Shown: piece by piece, positions 1 through 5,134 of the stretch
Layout: each line of letters opens with the position of its first letter
Numbering within the stretch: the stretch's first letter is position 1
Assembly: GCA_002413095.1 (NCBI GenBank)
Contig: DHWI01000204.1
Location: 8,136 to 14,592 of the forward strand
Reading direction: 5' to 3'
Length of the DNA: 6,457 nt
Origin: Thermoleophilia bacterium UBA5186
Lineage (GTDB): Bacteria; Actinomycetota; Thermoleophilia; Gaiellales; Gaiellaceae
Position numbers and translations under genes: made by a program
The notes under the pieces: model-generated
What the model saw: only the letters and a program-made list of their open reading frames with translations
What the model was told of the DNA's origin: nothing
Database searches by the model: none

Positions 1-12
1 AACGGCTACTAG
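1..12 (+). CDS. possible 3' end of an upstream gene (last codons only)
   Basis: In frame 1 the window opens with three sense codons (Asn-Gly-Tyr) followed by a TAG stop at 10-12. A strong palindrome begins 27 bases later, which fits the end of a transcription unit. In many bacteria another pyrimidine gene (pyrD or carB) precedes pyrF, so this could be its C-terminus, but three residues cannot identify a family. Frame 2 also closes soon after, at 32-34, and frame 3 stays open into pyrF, so the assignment of the reading frame is itself uncertain. Confidence 0.25.
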   Translation, partial: NGY

Positions 13-38
13 CGCACGTCGCGCCTCTCCCTAGCGCT

Positions 39-66
39 TCGAAGGCCGCCCGCGGGCGGCCTTCGA
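39..66. terminator. perfect 28-base palindrome, probable intrinsic terminator
   Basis: Bases 39-66 form an uninterrupted inverted repeat. Each half is 14 bases (left half TCGAAGGCCGCCCG) and pairs completely with the other half, giving a very GC-rich stem with essentially no loop sequence of its own. It lies between the presumed end of an upstream gene and the pyrF start. No T-run follows, so this is not a classical U-tract terminator, but such hairpins often end transcription in high-GC actinobacteria. A binding site for a dimeric regulator of pyrF is the alternative. Confidence 0.55.
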
Positions 67-96
67 CGTCTCAGGAGCCCTATCCGTCTGGCGCAG

Positions 97-102
97 TAGC
101 CT
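97..102 (+). promoter_or_regulatory. possible -10 element for a leaderless pyrF transcript
   Basis: TAGCCT fits the loose actinobacterial -10 pattern TANNNT and ends 8 bases before the ATG at 111, so transcription could begin at or next to the start codon. The purine-rich GGAGGAG at 104-110 directly abuts that ATG, so it cannot act as a normally spaced ribosome binding site for it. No convincing -35 is visible. The same hexamer occurs at a similar distance before tilS. Confidence 0.3.
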
Positions 103-110
103 TGGAGGAG

Positions 111-1040
111 ATGGCACAGGAGCTGCGCACGGAGCCCGCGCTTTCGACGACGTACTTCGGCGACCGGCTCGCAGACGCGGTCGAGCGCAAGCGGAGTCAG
201 CTCGTCGTCGGCCTGGATCCGCAGGTCGATCTCCTGCCGGTCGAGCTCCGCGGGGACGTGCACCTCGGGCGCGACCACGCGGCAGAGGCCTTCGGGCGGT
301 TCTGCCGCGGGGTGATCGACGCGGTCGCCCCGTACGTCGTCGCCGTCAAGCCGCAGTCCGCGTTCTTCGAGGAGCTCGGCGCCGACGGCGTCCGTGCGCT
401 CGAGGACGTGTGCGCGTACGCGAGGCAGGCGGGGCTCCTGGTCATCCTCGACGCGAAGCGCGGCGACATCGGCTCGACCTCGCGCGCGTACTCCGCCGCG
501 TTCCTCGAACCGCGCGGCAAGGATGGGCCGCTCGCCGACGCGCTGACCGTGAACCCGTATCTCGGCCGCGACGCGGTCGAGCCGATGCTGGCCGCGTGCA
601 AGCGCGACGGAGCCGGGATCTTCTGCGTCGTCAAGACGTCGAACGCGGGCAGCGCCGAGGTGCAGGACGCGATCCTTACCGACGGGAAGCCGCTCTGGCA
701 GCACGTCGCCCGGCTCGTGCGCGAATGGGGCGAGGACATCGTCGGCGCGCGGGGCTTGTCGAGCGTCGGCGCGGTGATCGGCGCGACGCATCCGCGCGCG
801 GTCGGCGAGGCGCGCCGGCTCCTGCCGCAGTCGATCCTCCTGCTGCCGGGCGTGGGCGCTCAGGGAGCGACGCCCGCCGACGTCGCGCGCGCCTTCACGA
901 GCGGGCCCGCGAGCGCGCTCGTCACGGTCTCGCGCGCCCTCATCTACGCGTTTCGCGTCGACGGCGGAGAGTGGCGCGCCGCCGCCGGTGCCGAAGCGGC
1001 GCGGCTGCGGGGCGAAGTGTGGAGCGTTTCCGGCTGGTGA
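111..1040 (+). CDS. pyrF: orotidine 5'-phosphate decarboxylase, type 2
   Basis: This cytoplasmic enzyme decarboxylates orotidine 5'-phosphate to UMP, the last step of de novo pyrimidine synthesis. The 309-residue product has the family landmarks in order: VGLDP at 33-37, the lysine of AVKPQSAFFE at 80, the catalytic DAKRGD at 114-119 (Asp114, Lys116, Asp119), NPYLG at 148-152, KTSNAGS at 175-181 and the phosphate-binding PGVGAQG at 246-252. Its length and the DAKRGDIGSTS motif mark the longer type-2 (mycobacterial-like) subfamily rather than the roughly 240-residue E. coli type. I chose ATG at 111; an in-frame TTG at 102 is possible but lacks a spaced ribosome binding site. The first 13 or so residues precede the usual family start and are probably unstructured. 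The stop overlaps the next gene by 4 bases, which suggests co-transcription. Confidence 0.96.
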   Translation: MAQELRTEPALSTTYFGDRLADAVERKRSQLVVGLDPQVDLLPVELRGDVHLGRDHAAEAFGRFCRGVIDAVAPYVVAVKPQSAFFEELGADGVRALEDVCAYARQAGLLVILDAKRGDIGSTSRAYSAAFLEPRGKDGPLADALTVNPYLGRDAVEPMLAACKRDGAGIFCVVKTSNAGSAEVQDAILTDGKPLWQHVARLVREWGEDIVGARGLSSVGAVIGATHPRAVGEARRLLPQSILLLPGVGAQGATPADVARAFTSGPASALVTVSRALIYAFRVDGGEWRAAAGAEAARLRGEVWSVSGW

Positions 1041-1390
1041 AACGGCCTCCGCCGGGCCGGCGGAGCGGGCTCGCGCGGTATGCGGCGCCGGCGGCGTTCC
1101 TGCTCGCGGCAACGATCGCCGTGCTCCTGATCCGCTCCGCACTCGACGAGAGCGGCCCCGCGCCCGCCACGACGAGCGCCGCGGCCACGACGCACCGGAC
1201 GACAACCGCGAAGACGACGACGGCGACGACGACCACGACGAGCGCGGCGCAGTACCACACGATCGTCAGCGGCGACACCTTCCAGCAGCTCGCGTCCGCC
1301 AACAACACGACCGTGGACGAACTGATCCGCCTGAACCCGGGCGTCAATCCGTCCGCGCTGACGGTCGGCCAGAAGATCAGGATTCGCTAG
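1037..1390 (+). CDS. small membrane-anchored LysM-domain protein
   Basis: The 117-residue product has three parts. A short basic N-terminus leads into one hydrophobic segment (about residues 15-33, YAAPAAFLLAATIAVLL), probably a signal anchor. An Ala/Thr-rich linker (about 45-70) dominated by threonine follows. A single C-terminal LysM domain (about 73-116) begins YHTIVSGDTFQQLA, continues TTVDELIRLNPGVNP and ends LTVGQKIRI. LysM binds the N-acetylglucosamine backbone of peptidoglycan and related glycans, so the protein probably sits in the membrane with the domain in the wall. No enzyme domain is present. The GTG at 1037 overlaps the pyrF stop (GTGA), with GGAG 12 bases upstream. A GTG at 1019 would add six residues and has a GGGG run 6 bases upstream. 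Translational coupling to pyrF is likely, but a functional link to pyrimidine synthesis is not evident. The threonine run comes from short ACG/ACC codon repeats. Confidence 0.85.
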   Translation: MKRPPPGRRSGLARYAAPAAFLLAATIAVLLIRSALDESGPAPATTSAAATTHRTTTAKTTTATTTTTSAAQYHTIVSGDTFQQLASANNTTVDELIRLNPGVNPSALTVGQKIRIR

Positions 1391-1396
1391 AGACCT

Positions 1397-1415
1397 GGCG
1401 CCTTGCCTCGGCGCC
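1397..1415. terminator. GC-rich hairpin between convergent genes
   Basis: Two copies of the self-complementary GGCGCC (1397-1402 and 1410-1415) flank a 7-base loop, in the 24-base gap between the LysM gene stop and the stop of the convergent dehydratase gene. It could serve as a short bidirectional terminator. The stem is only six base pairs and has no T-run on either side, so the call is tentative. Confidence 0.35.
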
Positions 1416-2362
1416 TACGGAACGTCGCCGCGCAGGATTGTCGCCAGCTTGTCCGGGTCGATGTTCCCGCCCGAGACGATGCAGACGATCCGGCCCTCGC
1501 CCGCACGGCCCGAAAGCGCGACCGCGGCCGCCAGCGCACCCGCGCCCTCCGCGACGACGCGCGCGCGCTCCGCGAGCAGTCGCACCGCGCCGGCGGTCTC
1601 GTCGAGTGTCGCGACCTCCGAGCCGTCCAGGAGTCCCTGCGCCGCCTCCCACATCCGCGGCAGGATCGCGCGGCTCCCCGACCCGTCCACGAACGACGGC
1701 TGGTAGTCGACGCCCTGCGGCGAGCCGGCCGCGAGCGACGCGGCGAGCGGCGCGCCCGTCTCCGGCTCGACCGGCACGATCCTCACCTCGGGTCGCAGCG
1801 CCTTGACCGCGCTCGCGATCCCGACGGTCAACCCGCCGCCGCCCCAGGGGATCAGCACCGTGTCGAACTGGTCAAGGTCGTCCACGAGCTCGAGCCCGAT
1901 CGTCCCGTTGCCCGCCATGACGAGCTCGTTCTGGACCGGATGGACGAAGAGGCCGTCGGCGCCCTCGAAGCGGCCTTGCTCGATCGTCTCCCACCACTTC
2001 TCGAACGGCACCTTGATCACACGGCCCCCCAGCCGCTCGATCGCCGCCAGCTTCGTCGCCGGCGCGTGGTCGGGCACGACGATCGTCGCGGGCACGCCGG
2101 CCTCGCGCGCCGCCCAGGCGACTCCCTGCGCCATGTTGCCGGCGCTCGCGGTCACCACTCCCGCCTGCAGCTCGTCGGGCCGCGCCTGCCTGATCGCGTT
2201 CGCGGCGCCGCGGATCTTGAACGAGCCGATCGGCTGCAGGTTCTCGAGCTTGAGGTAGATCTCGGCGGGCGACTCGGGGGCGTCGAGCCGCACGAGCGGC
2301 GTCCGCACCGCCGCTGACGCGATCGTGGCCTGCGCGAGCAGGATGTCCTCGAGCGGGATCAG
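1415..2362 (-). CDS. PLP-dependent threonine dehydratase-family enzyme (fold type II)
   Basis: From the CTG start this encodes 315 residues, the usual size for catabolic threonine/serine dehydratases and serine racemases and without the C-terminal ACT domain of biosynthetic IlvA. It shows the PLP lysine in GSFKIRGA (Lys49), the cofactor-binding loop ASAGNMAQG (72-80, Asn76), the phosphate-binding glycine loop GGGGL (174-178) and SGGNID near the C-terminus (297-302). Family members eliminate water from hydroxy-amino acids, giving an enamine/imine that hydrolyses to a keto acid and ammonia. Two details depart from the usual sequences: Met77 where SSGNHAQ-type enzymes have His, and AGNGTIGLE at 150-158 where AGQGTIGLE is common. 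These suggest a substrate other than threonine. No ATG, GTG or TTG lies near the expected N-terminus. The CTG overlaps the upstream stop (CTGA) and has GAGG 7 bases before it. It is the last gene of the three-gene unit. Confidence 0.88.
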   Translation of the reverse strand: MIPLEDILLAQATIASAAVRTPLVRLDAPESPAEIYLKLENLQPIGSFKIRGAANAIRQARPDELQAGVVTASAGNMAQGVAWAAREAGVPATIVVPDHAPATKLAAIERLGGRVIKVPFEKWWETIEQGRFEGADGLFVHPVQNELVMAGNGTIGLELVDDLDQFDTVLIPWGGGGLTVGIASAVKALRPEVRIVPVEPETGAPLAASLAAGSPQGVDYQPSFVDGSGSRAILPRMWEAAQGLLDGSEVATLDETAGAVRLLAERARVVAEGAGALAAAVALSGRAGEGRIVCIVSGGNIDPDKLATILRGDVP

Positions 2363-3315
2363 AACTCGACCTCGGTGCCACGGCCGAGCTCGCGGGCGCG
2401 CCGCAAGAGGAACTGGGCGCAACCGAGGTCCTCCACCGCGAGGCCGAGCGACTTGAACACGGTCAGCTCGTCCGGCGAGCGCCTGCCCTCGGCGCTCCCC
2501 GCGAGCACTTCGCCGAGCTCCGCGCGGATGTGCTCCGGCCCGATCGCGCCCTCGCCGGCGGGGAAGAGGTAGTCGCCCGCCTCGTTGAGCGTCGACTCGC
2601 GCCGGTCGACGAACAGGGCGGCATCGGCCATGGTCGCGGTGTCGAGCTCGCGGGTCGTCGGGATGCTCGAGCCGACCGCGTTCACGTGCGCGCCCTGCTT
2701 CAGCCATGCGCGGTGCACGACGGGCTCGCGTGATGTCGTGGTCGTGCAGACGACGTCGGCGGCGCGCAACGCCTCCTCGGCGGTCTCCGCGACCTCGACC
2801 CCGAGCTGCTCGGCGTGCTCGCGCGTGCGGCTCCAGACGACGATCCGCTCCCAGTCGTGAAGCGCCCGCATCGCCTCGAGGTGGGACTTTGCCTGCACCC
2901 CGGCGCCGAGGATCGCGAGCGTCTGCGCGTCTCCGCGCGCGAGCGCGCGCGTGGCTACTGCGGAGACCGCGGCCGTCCGGATGGCGGTGATCGCGGACGC
3001 GTTCACGATCGCTCGGACCTCGCCGGTCTCTCCGTCGAATAGGACGACCGCGCCCTGATGGGCGTCGAGCCCGCGGGCCGGGTTGCCGGGGAAGATGCAG
3101 ACGACCTTGAGCCCAAAGGCGGGTGTCTCGCCGCCCCGATGCGCGGGCATCAGCCCCATGAAGCCGTCGGCGCCCGGGGGCCGGACGACGCTCCGCAGCG
3201 GCTGGTAGAGCTCATCCCGCGCCAGTGCGACGAGCGTCTCCTCCATCAGCTCGATGCACTCGGGCATGGTCAGCAGCTGTTCCACCTGCGCCTGGTCGAG
3301 GACGAGCGTGCTCAT
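2359..3315 (-). CDS. mu-crystallin/ornithine cyclodeaminase-family protein, probable ketimine (imine) reductase
   Basis: The 318-residue product belongs to the NAD(P)-dependent ornithine cyclodeaminase/mu-crystallin family. Visible landmarks are Lys70 in FGLKVV, Arg113 in AIRTAA (both substrate-binding in the family), the Rossmann loop GAGVQA at 137-142, NAVGSSIPTTRELD at 212-225 and TVFKSLGLAVEDL at 285-297. In bacterial ornithine cyclodeaminase the aligned stretch reads GGDCPGKTEL, with a catalytic Asp (Asp228 in Pseudomonas). Here that position is Ser217, and the motif instead resembles human mu-crystallin (GASRPDWRELD), a ketimine reductase. Imine reduction is therefore more likely than ornithine-to-proline conversion, though alanine-dehydrogenase-like activity cannot be excluded. 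The ATG overlaps the aldo/keto reductase stop (ATGA) and has no clear ribosome binding site, so translation is probably coupled. Its stop overlaps the CTG of the dehydratase, and that pairing resembles EutC with EutB or BhcD with BhcB. Confidence 0.88.
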   Translation of the reverse strand: MSTLVLDQAQVEQLLTMPECIELMEETLVALARDELYQPLRSVVRPPGADGFMGLMPAHRGGETPAFGLKVVCIFPGNPARGLDAHQGAVVLFDGETGEVRAIVNASAITAIRTAAVSAVATRALARGDAQTLAILGAGVQAKSHLEAMRALHDWERIVVWSRTREHAEQLGVEVAETAEEALRAADVVCTTTTSREPVVHRAWLKQGAHVNAVGSSIPTTRELDTATMADAALFVDRRESTLNEAGDYLFPAGEGAIGPEHIRAELGEVLAGSAEGRRSPDELTVFKSLGLAVEDLGCAQFLLRRARELGRGTEVEF

Positions 3316-4283
3316 CGTGGGAACAGTTCGGCCAGCTCGGCCCGCTCGGATTCGTCCAGCTCGAGCTCGAGCGCCGGCAGGATGCTCTTCAGCTGCTCGG
3401 GCCGGCGTGGGCCGATCACGGCCGCCGTTACGCGCGGGTGCGAGAGCGCCCACGCGATCGCGAGCACCGCCGGCGACACGCCTCGCTCGCGGGCGGCGTC
3501 GAGGAAGCGATCGACCGCGTCGTAGGTGGCCCCGGTTTCGAAGGCGGAGTAGGCGTCGGGGCGCAGGGCCATCCGCGAGCCCGGCGGCGGCGGCGTGTCG
3601 CGTTGGTACTTGCCGGTGAGCCACCCGCCGGCGAGCGGGCTGAAGGGCGTGAACCCGAGCCCGTGCCGCTCGCAGAGCGCGAAGACCTCGTCTTCCGGAT
3701 CGCGATGGAGGAGCGAGTACTCGTTCTGCACCCACTCGAAGCGGGCGAGACCCTGCTCGGCGCTCGCCTCCAACGCCTCCTCCAGCTGCTCGGCTGAGAC
3801 GTTGCTCGCCCCGATCGCGCGCACCTTCCGGGCTTGCACGATCTCGTCCAGCGCGCCGAGGGTCTCCGCGATCGGCGTGTCGACGTCCCAATCGTGCGTC
3901 ACGTACATGTCGACACGATCGACGCCGAGCCGCTCGAGGCTCGAGTCGAGCTGGCGGAGGACGCGCGCCGGAGCGAGTCCGCGATCCTCGCCCTCGTCCA
4001 TCGGGTTGTAGACCTTGGTCGAGAGGAGCGGACGTCGCTCGGGACTGCGCGCCGCGAGCCACCGTCCGATCATCGTCTCGCTGCGGCCGCCTCCGTACGC
4101 GTCCGCGGTGTCGAAGACCGTGATCCCGGCTGCGATCGCCGTGTCCATCAGCTCGAACGCGGCTTCCTCAGACTCGCCTTGGCCGAACAGCTCGGGCGCG
4201 GATCCGATCCCGCCGAAGTTGCCGCAGCCGAGGAGGAAGCGCGAGACGGCGAGGCCGCTACGGCCGAGGGCGCGTGTCTCCAT
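3312..4283 (-). CDS. aldo/keto reductase
   Basis: This 323-residue protein is a complete NADPH-dependent aldo/keto reductase, a cytoplasmic TIM-barrel enzyme that reduces aldehydes or ketones to alcohols. The catalytic tetrad is intact: Asp58 and Tyr63 in FDTADAYGGG, Lys90 in LLSTKV and His130 in YVTHDWD. The signature GASNVSAEQL (158-167), QNEYSLL (186-192) and the C-terminal cofactor-binding VIGPRRPEQL (289-298) follow in the expected order. The sequence does not reveal the substrate. It is the first gene of the three-gene minus-strand unit and overlaps the ketimine-reductase-like gene by 4 bases, so its substrate may belong to the same pathway. The ATG at 4283-4281 opens the family's usual N-terminus (METRALGRSGLAVS), but no Shine-Dalgarno sequence precedes it. 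A -10-like element 9 bases upstream suggests a leaderless message. Confidence 0.95.
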   Translation of the reverse strand: METRALGRSGLAVSRFLLGCGNFGGIGSAPELFGQGESEEAAFELMDTAIAAGITVFDTADAYGGGRSETMIGRWLAARSPERRPLLSTKVYNPMDEGEDRGLAPARVLRQLDSSLERLGVDRVDMYVTHDWDVDTPIAETLGALDEIVQARKVRAIGASNVSAEQLEEALEASAEQGLARFEWVQNEYSLLHRDPEDEVFALCERHGLGFTPFSPLAGGWLTGKYQRDTPPPPGSRMALRPDAYSAFETGATYDAVDRFLDAARERGVSPAVLAIAWALSHPRVTAAVIGPRRPEQLKSILPALELELDESERAELAELFPR

Positions 4284-4292
4284 CGGGAGACG

Positions 4293-4298
4293 ATAATC
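4293..4298 (-). promoter_or_regulatory. possible -10 element for the minus-strand operon
   Basis: On the minus strand these bases read GATTAT, an AT-rich island in a very GC-rich context that matches TATAAT at four of six positions. It ends 9 bases before the aldo/keto reductase ATG. Transcription would start at or within a few bases of that codon, which agrees with the absence of a ribosome binding site. No good -35 is seen at 16-18 bases. It would drive the reductase, imine reductase and dehydratase genes together. Confidence 0.35.
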
Positions 4299-4306
4299 CC
4301 CGGCCG

Positions 4307-4507
4307 ATGGAGCAAGCGGTCTTGACCGGACACGCCGAGAGCGAGTACCGCCTTCGCGGCGCGGCCAACGGCGATGCTTCCGTGGCGATCGCCCTGTCTG
4401 AAGAGGGCCGGGCTCAGGTGCCGCGGCTCGTCCTGCCTGAGCTCGACGAGATCGGCTTCGGCGAGTATGAAGGGCTGGAGGACTGCTGCGCCGCGCCGGC
4501 CTTGTGA
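4307..4507 (+). pseudogene. decayed histidine phosphatase (phosphoglycerate mutase-like) remnant
   Basis: The 66-residue reading frame looks like a collapsed histidine phosphatase. Its start, AVLTGHAESEYRLRGAANGD followed by SEEGRAQ, parallels the family N-terminus (a LVRHGESEYN-type start, an NGDPS-type turn and LTEEGRAQ). In the catalytic motif the arginine before the histidine is replaced by glycine (TGHA for RHA/RHG). Immediately after SEEGRAQ the frame jumps to VPRLVLPELDEIGFGEYEG, which in intact proteins lies roughly 50-60 residues further on, so an internal segment appears deleted. After EYEG, where the family continues for another 80 residues or more with a second catalytic histidine, the frame ends in CCAAPAL and a stop. 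Loss of the arginine, the middle and the C-terminal half make activity very unlikely. It fills much of the 370-base divergent gap, and its start is 24 bases from that of the aldo/keto reductase. The family match is from memory of conserved motifs. Confidence 0.65.
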
Positions 4508-4653
4508 CCCTCGCGGGCGCCGGCGCAGCCCTCTGGGTGGGCCGCTGGGCCGCTCGCGTCGCCGCGGCGTACGCCGCCCGACATTGGGCAACGCGCCGAG
4601 CCCCCTGAAACGGGTGATAGTGCCGGGGAGACGCGGCCGCCGATGACACTGTC
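4508..4653. other. remaining non-coding part of the divergent gap
   Basis: After the phosphatase remnant, about 145 GC-rich bases precede the secreted-protein gene. I see no convincing gene, RNA or terminator. A 34-codon frame from GTG at 4504 to TGA at 4606-4608 overlaps the remnant stop (GTGA) and encodes an Ala/Arg/Trp-rich peptide with no recognisable motif. It may be frameshifted debris of the phosphatase. The promoter for the next gene should lie here: GATAGT within 4615-4622 is a weak -10-like candidate, without a -35. Confidence 0.3.
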
Positions 4654-5112
4654 GTGCGTGGCCTCTCTGCGGCGGCCCTACCCCTTGTTGGCGTGTGCCT
4701 GTGCCTGCTCGCCTCCGGCTGCGCTCAGGCATCGGCGTCGGCCCACACCTGCTCGGCGACAGACCGAGACTTCATCCAGACGGCCCAGCTGAACATGACC
4801 GCCCTCAACGTGTGGGCGGACGGTTACCTCCACGGCTCCGTCAAGCCGCTCGTCGTCGTCAAGCAGGCGCGGGACGCGGCGAAGATCATGAACGGCACGA
4901 GCCCGAGCGACCCGTCGCTCGAGAAGACCAAGTATCTGATGAACGCGATGTTCAACGAGTACGCGACCGCGGTCCTCGTCAAGTCGGAGCACAAGGATCC
5001 GGGCCGGCACATCTACCGTGCGTACGGCCTGGCGAACTTCGCCCACGACGTGCTTTCCGAGGCTCAGCCCCAGCTCGTTCAGCGCGGCTGCGACGTCCGC
5101 TCTCTGCTCTAG
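4654..5112 (+). CDS. uncharacterised small secreted protein, possible lipoprotein
   Basis: I do not recognise the family. The 152-residue product starts with a clear export signal: MRGLSAAALPLVGVCLCLLASGC gives a short basic start and a hydrophobic core (about 5-20). A possible lipobox ends at Cys23 (LASGC), which would be lipidated after signal peptidase II cleavage. Its -3 residue is Ala rather than the preferred Leu, so cleavage by signal peptidase I after ASA at 28-30 is an alternative. The mature part looks helical and soluble, with a run from about residue 35 to 142 lacking membrane segments. Cys33 and Cys146, near the two ends of the mature domain, could form a disulfide. The GTG start is chosen because it keeps the whole signal peptide; no ribosome binding site is obvious. 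It lies 22 bases upstream of tilS on the same strand. Confidence 0.75.
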   Translation: MRGLSAAALPLVGVCLCLLASGCAQASASAHTCSATDRDFIQTAQLNMTALNVWADGYLHGSVKPLVVVKQARDAAKIMNGTSPSDPSLEKTKYLMNAMFNEYATAVLVKSEHKDPGRHIYRAYGLANFAHDVLSEAQPQLVQRGCDVRSLL

Positions 5113-5122
5113 CCCACCCGTC

Positions 5123-5128
5123 TAGCCT
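5123..5128 (+). promoter_or_regulatory. possible -10 element for a leaderless tilS transcript
   Basis: TAGCCT (TANNNT pattern) ends 6 bases before the tilS ATG, the spacing expected if transcription starts at the A of the start codon. No Shine-Dalgarno sequence lies between the previous stop (5110-5112) and the ATG. The identical hexamer precedes the pyrF ATG. No recognisable -35 is present, as is common for such actinobacterial promoters. Confidence 0.35.
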
Positions 5129-5134
5129 GTACGC

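Noticed and set aside
410..1018. Long open N-terminal extension of the LysM reading frame
   Set aside because: This part lies out of frame inside pyrF and is a low-complexity Arg-rich translation. The real protein begins at GTG 1037 or 1019.
9..1205. 398-codon open frame on the minus strand opposite pyrF
   Set aside because: Arg/Ala-rich composition without motifs; it mirrors pyrF, whose motifs are unambiguous. Long antisense frames are expected at this GC content.
1195..1252. ACG/ACC-rich tandem-like repeat
   Set aside because: It is the coding sequence of the threonine-rich linker in the LysM protein; the units are short and irregular, so it is not a separate repeat element.
1403..2317. 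304-codon plus-strand frame opposite the dehydratase gene
   Set aside because: Arg/Asp-rich shadow without recognisable domains; the minus strand encodes a full PLP enzyme here.
2363..2707. N-terminal extension of the dehydratase to an upstream ATG (430 residues in total)
   Set aside because: The added 115 residues are an out-of-frame translation of the imine-reductase gene and no homologue has such a domain. The CTG at 2362 fits the family length.
2934..2952. Alternating GCGCGC tract that could adopt Z-DNA
   Set aside because: It lies within conserved coding sequence of the reductase-like gene and such runs are common at this GC content.
4504..4608. 34-codon frame (GTG start) overlapping the phosphatase remnant stop
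   Set aside because: No ribosome binding site and no motif; a faint resemblance to the helical C-terminal region of histidine phosphatases is too weak to call.
4284..4732. Minus-strand frames extending upstream of the aldo/keto reductase or running in another frame
   Set aside because: Low-complexity Arg/Pro/Ala translation antisense to the phosphatase remnant and the start of the secreted-protein gene; the reductase has its normal N-terminus at 4283.
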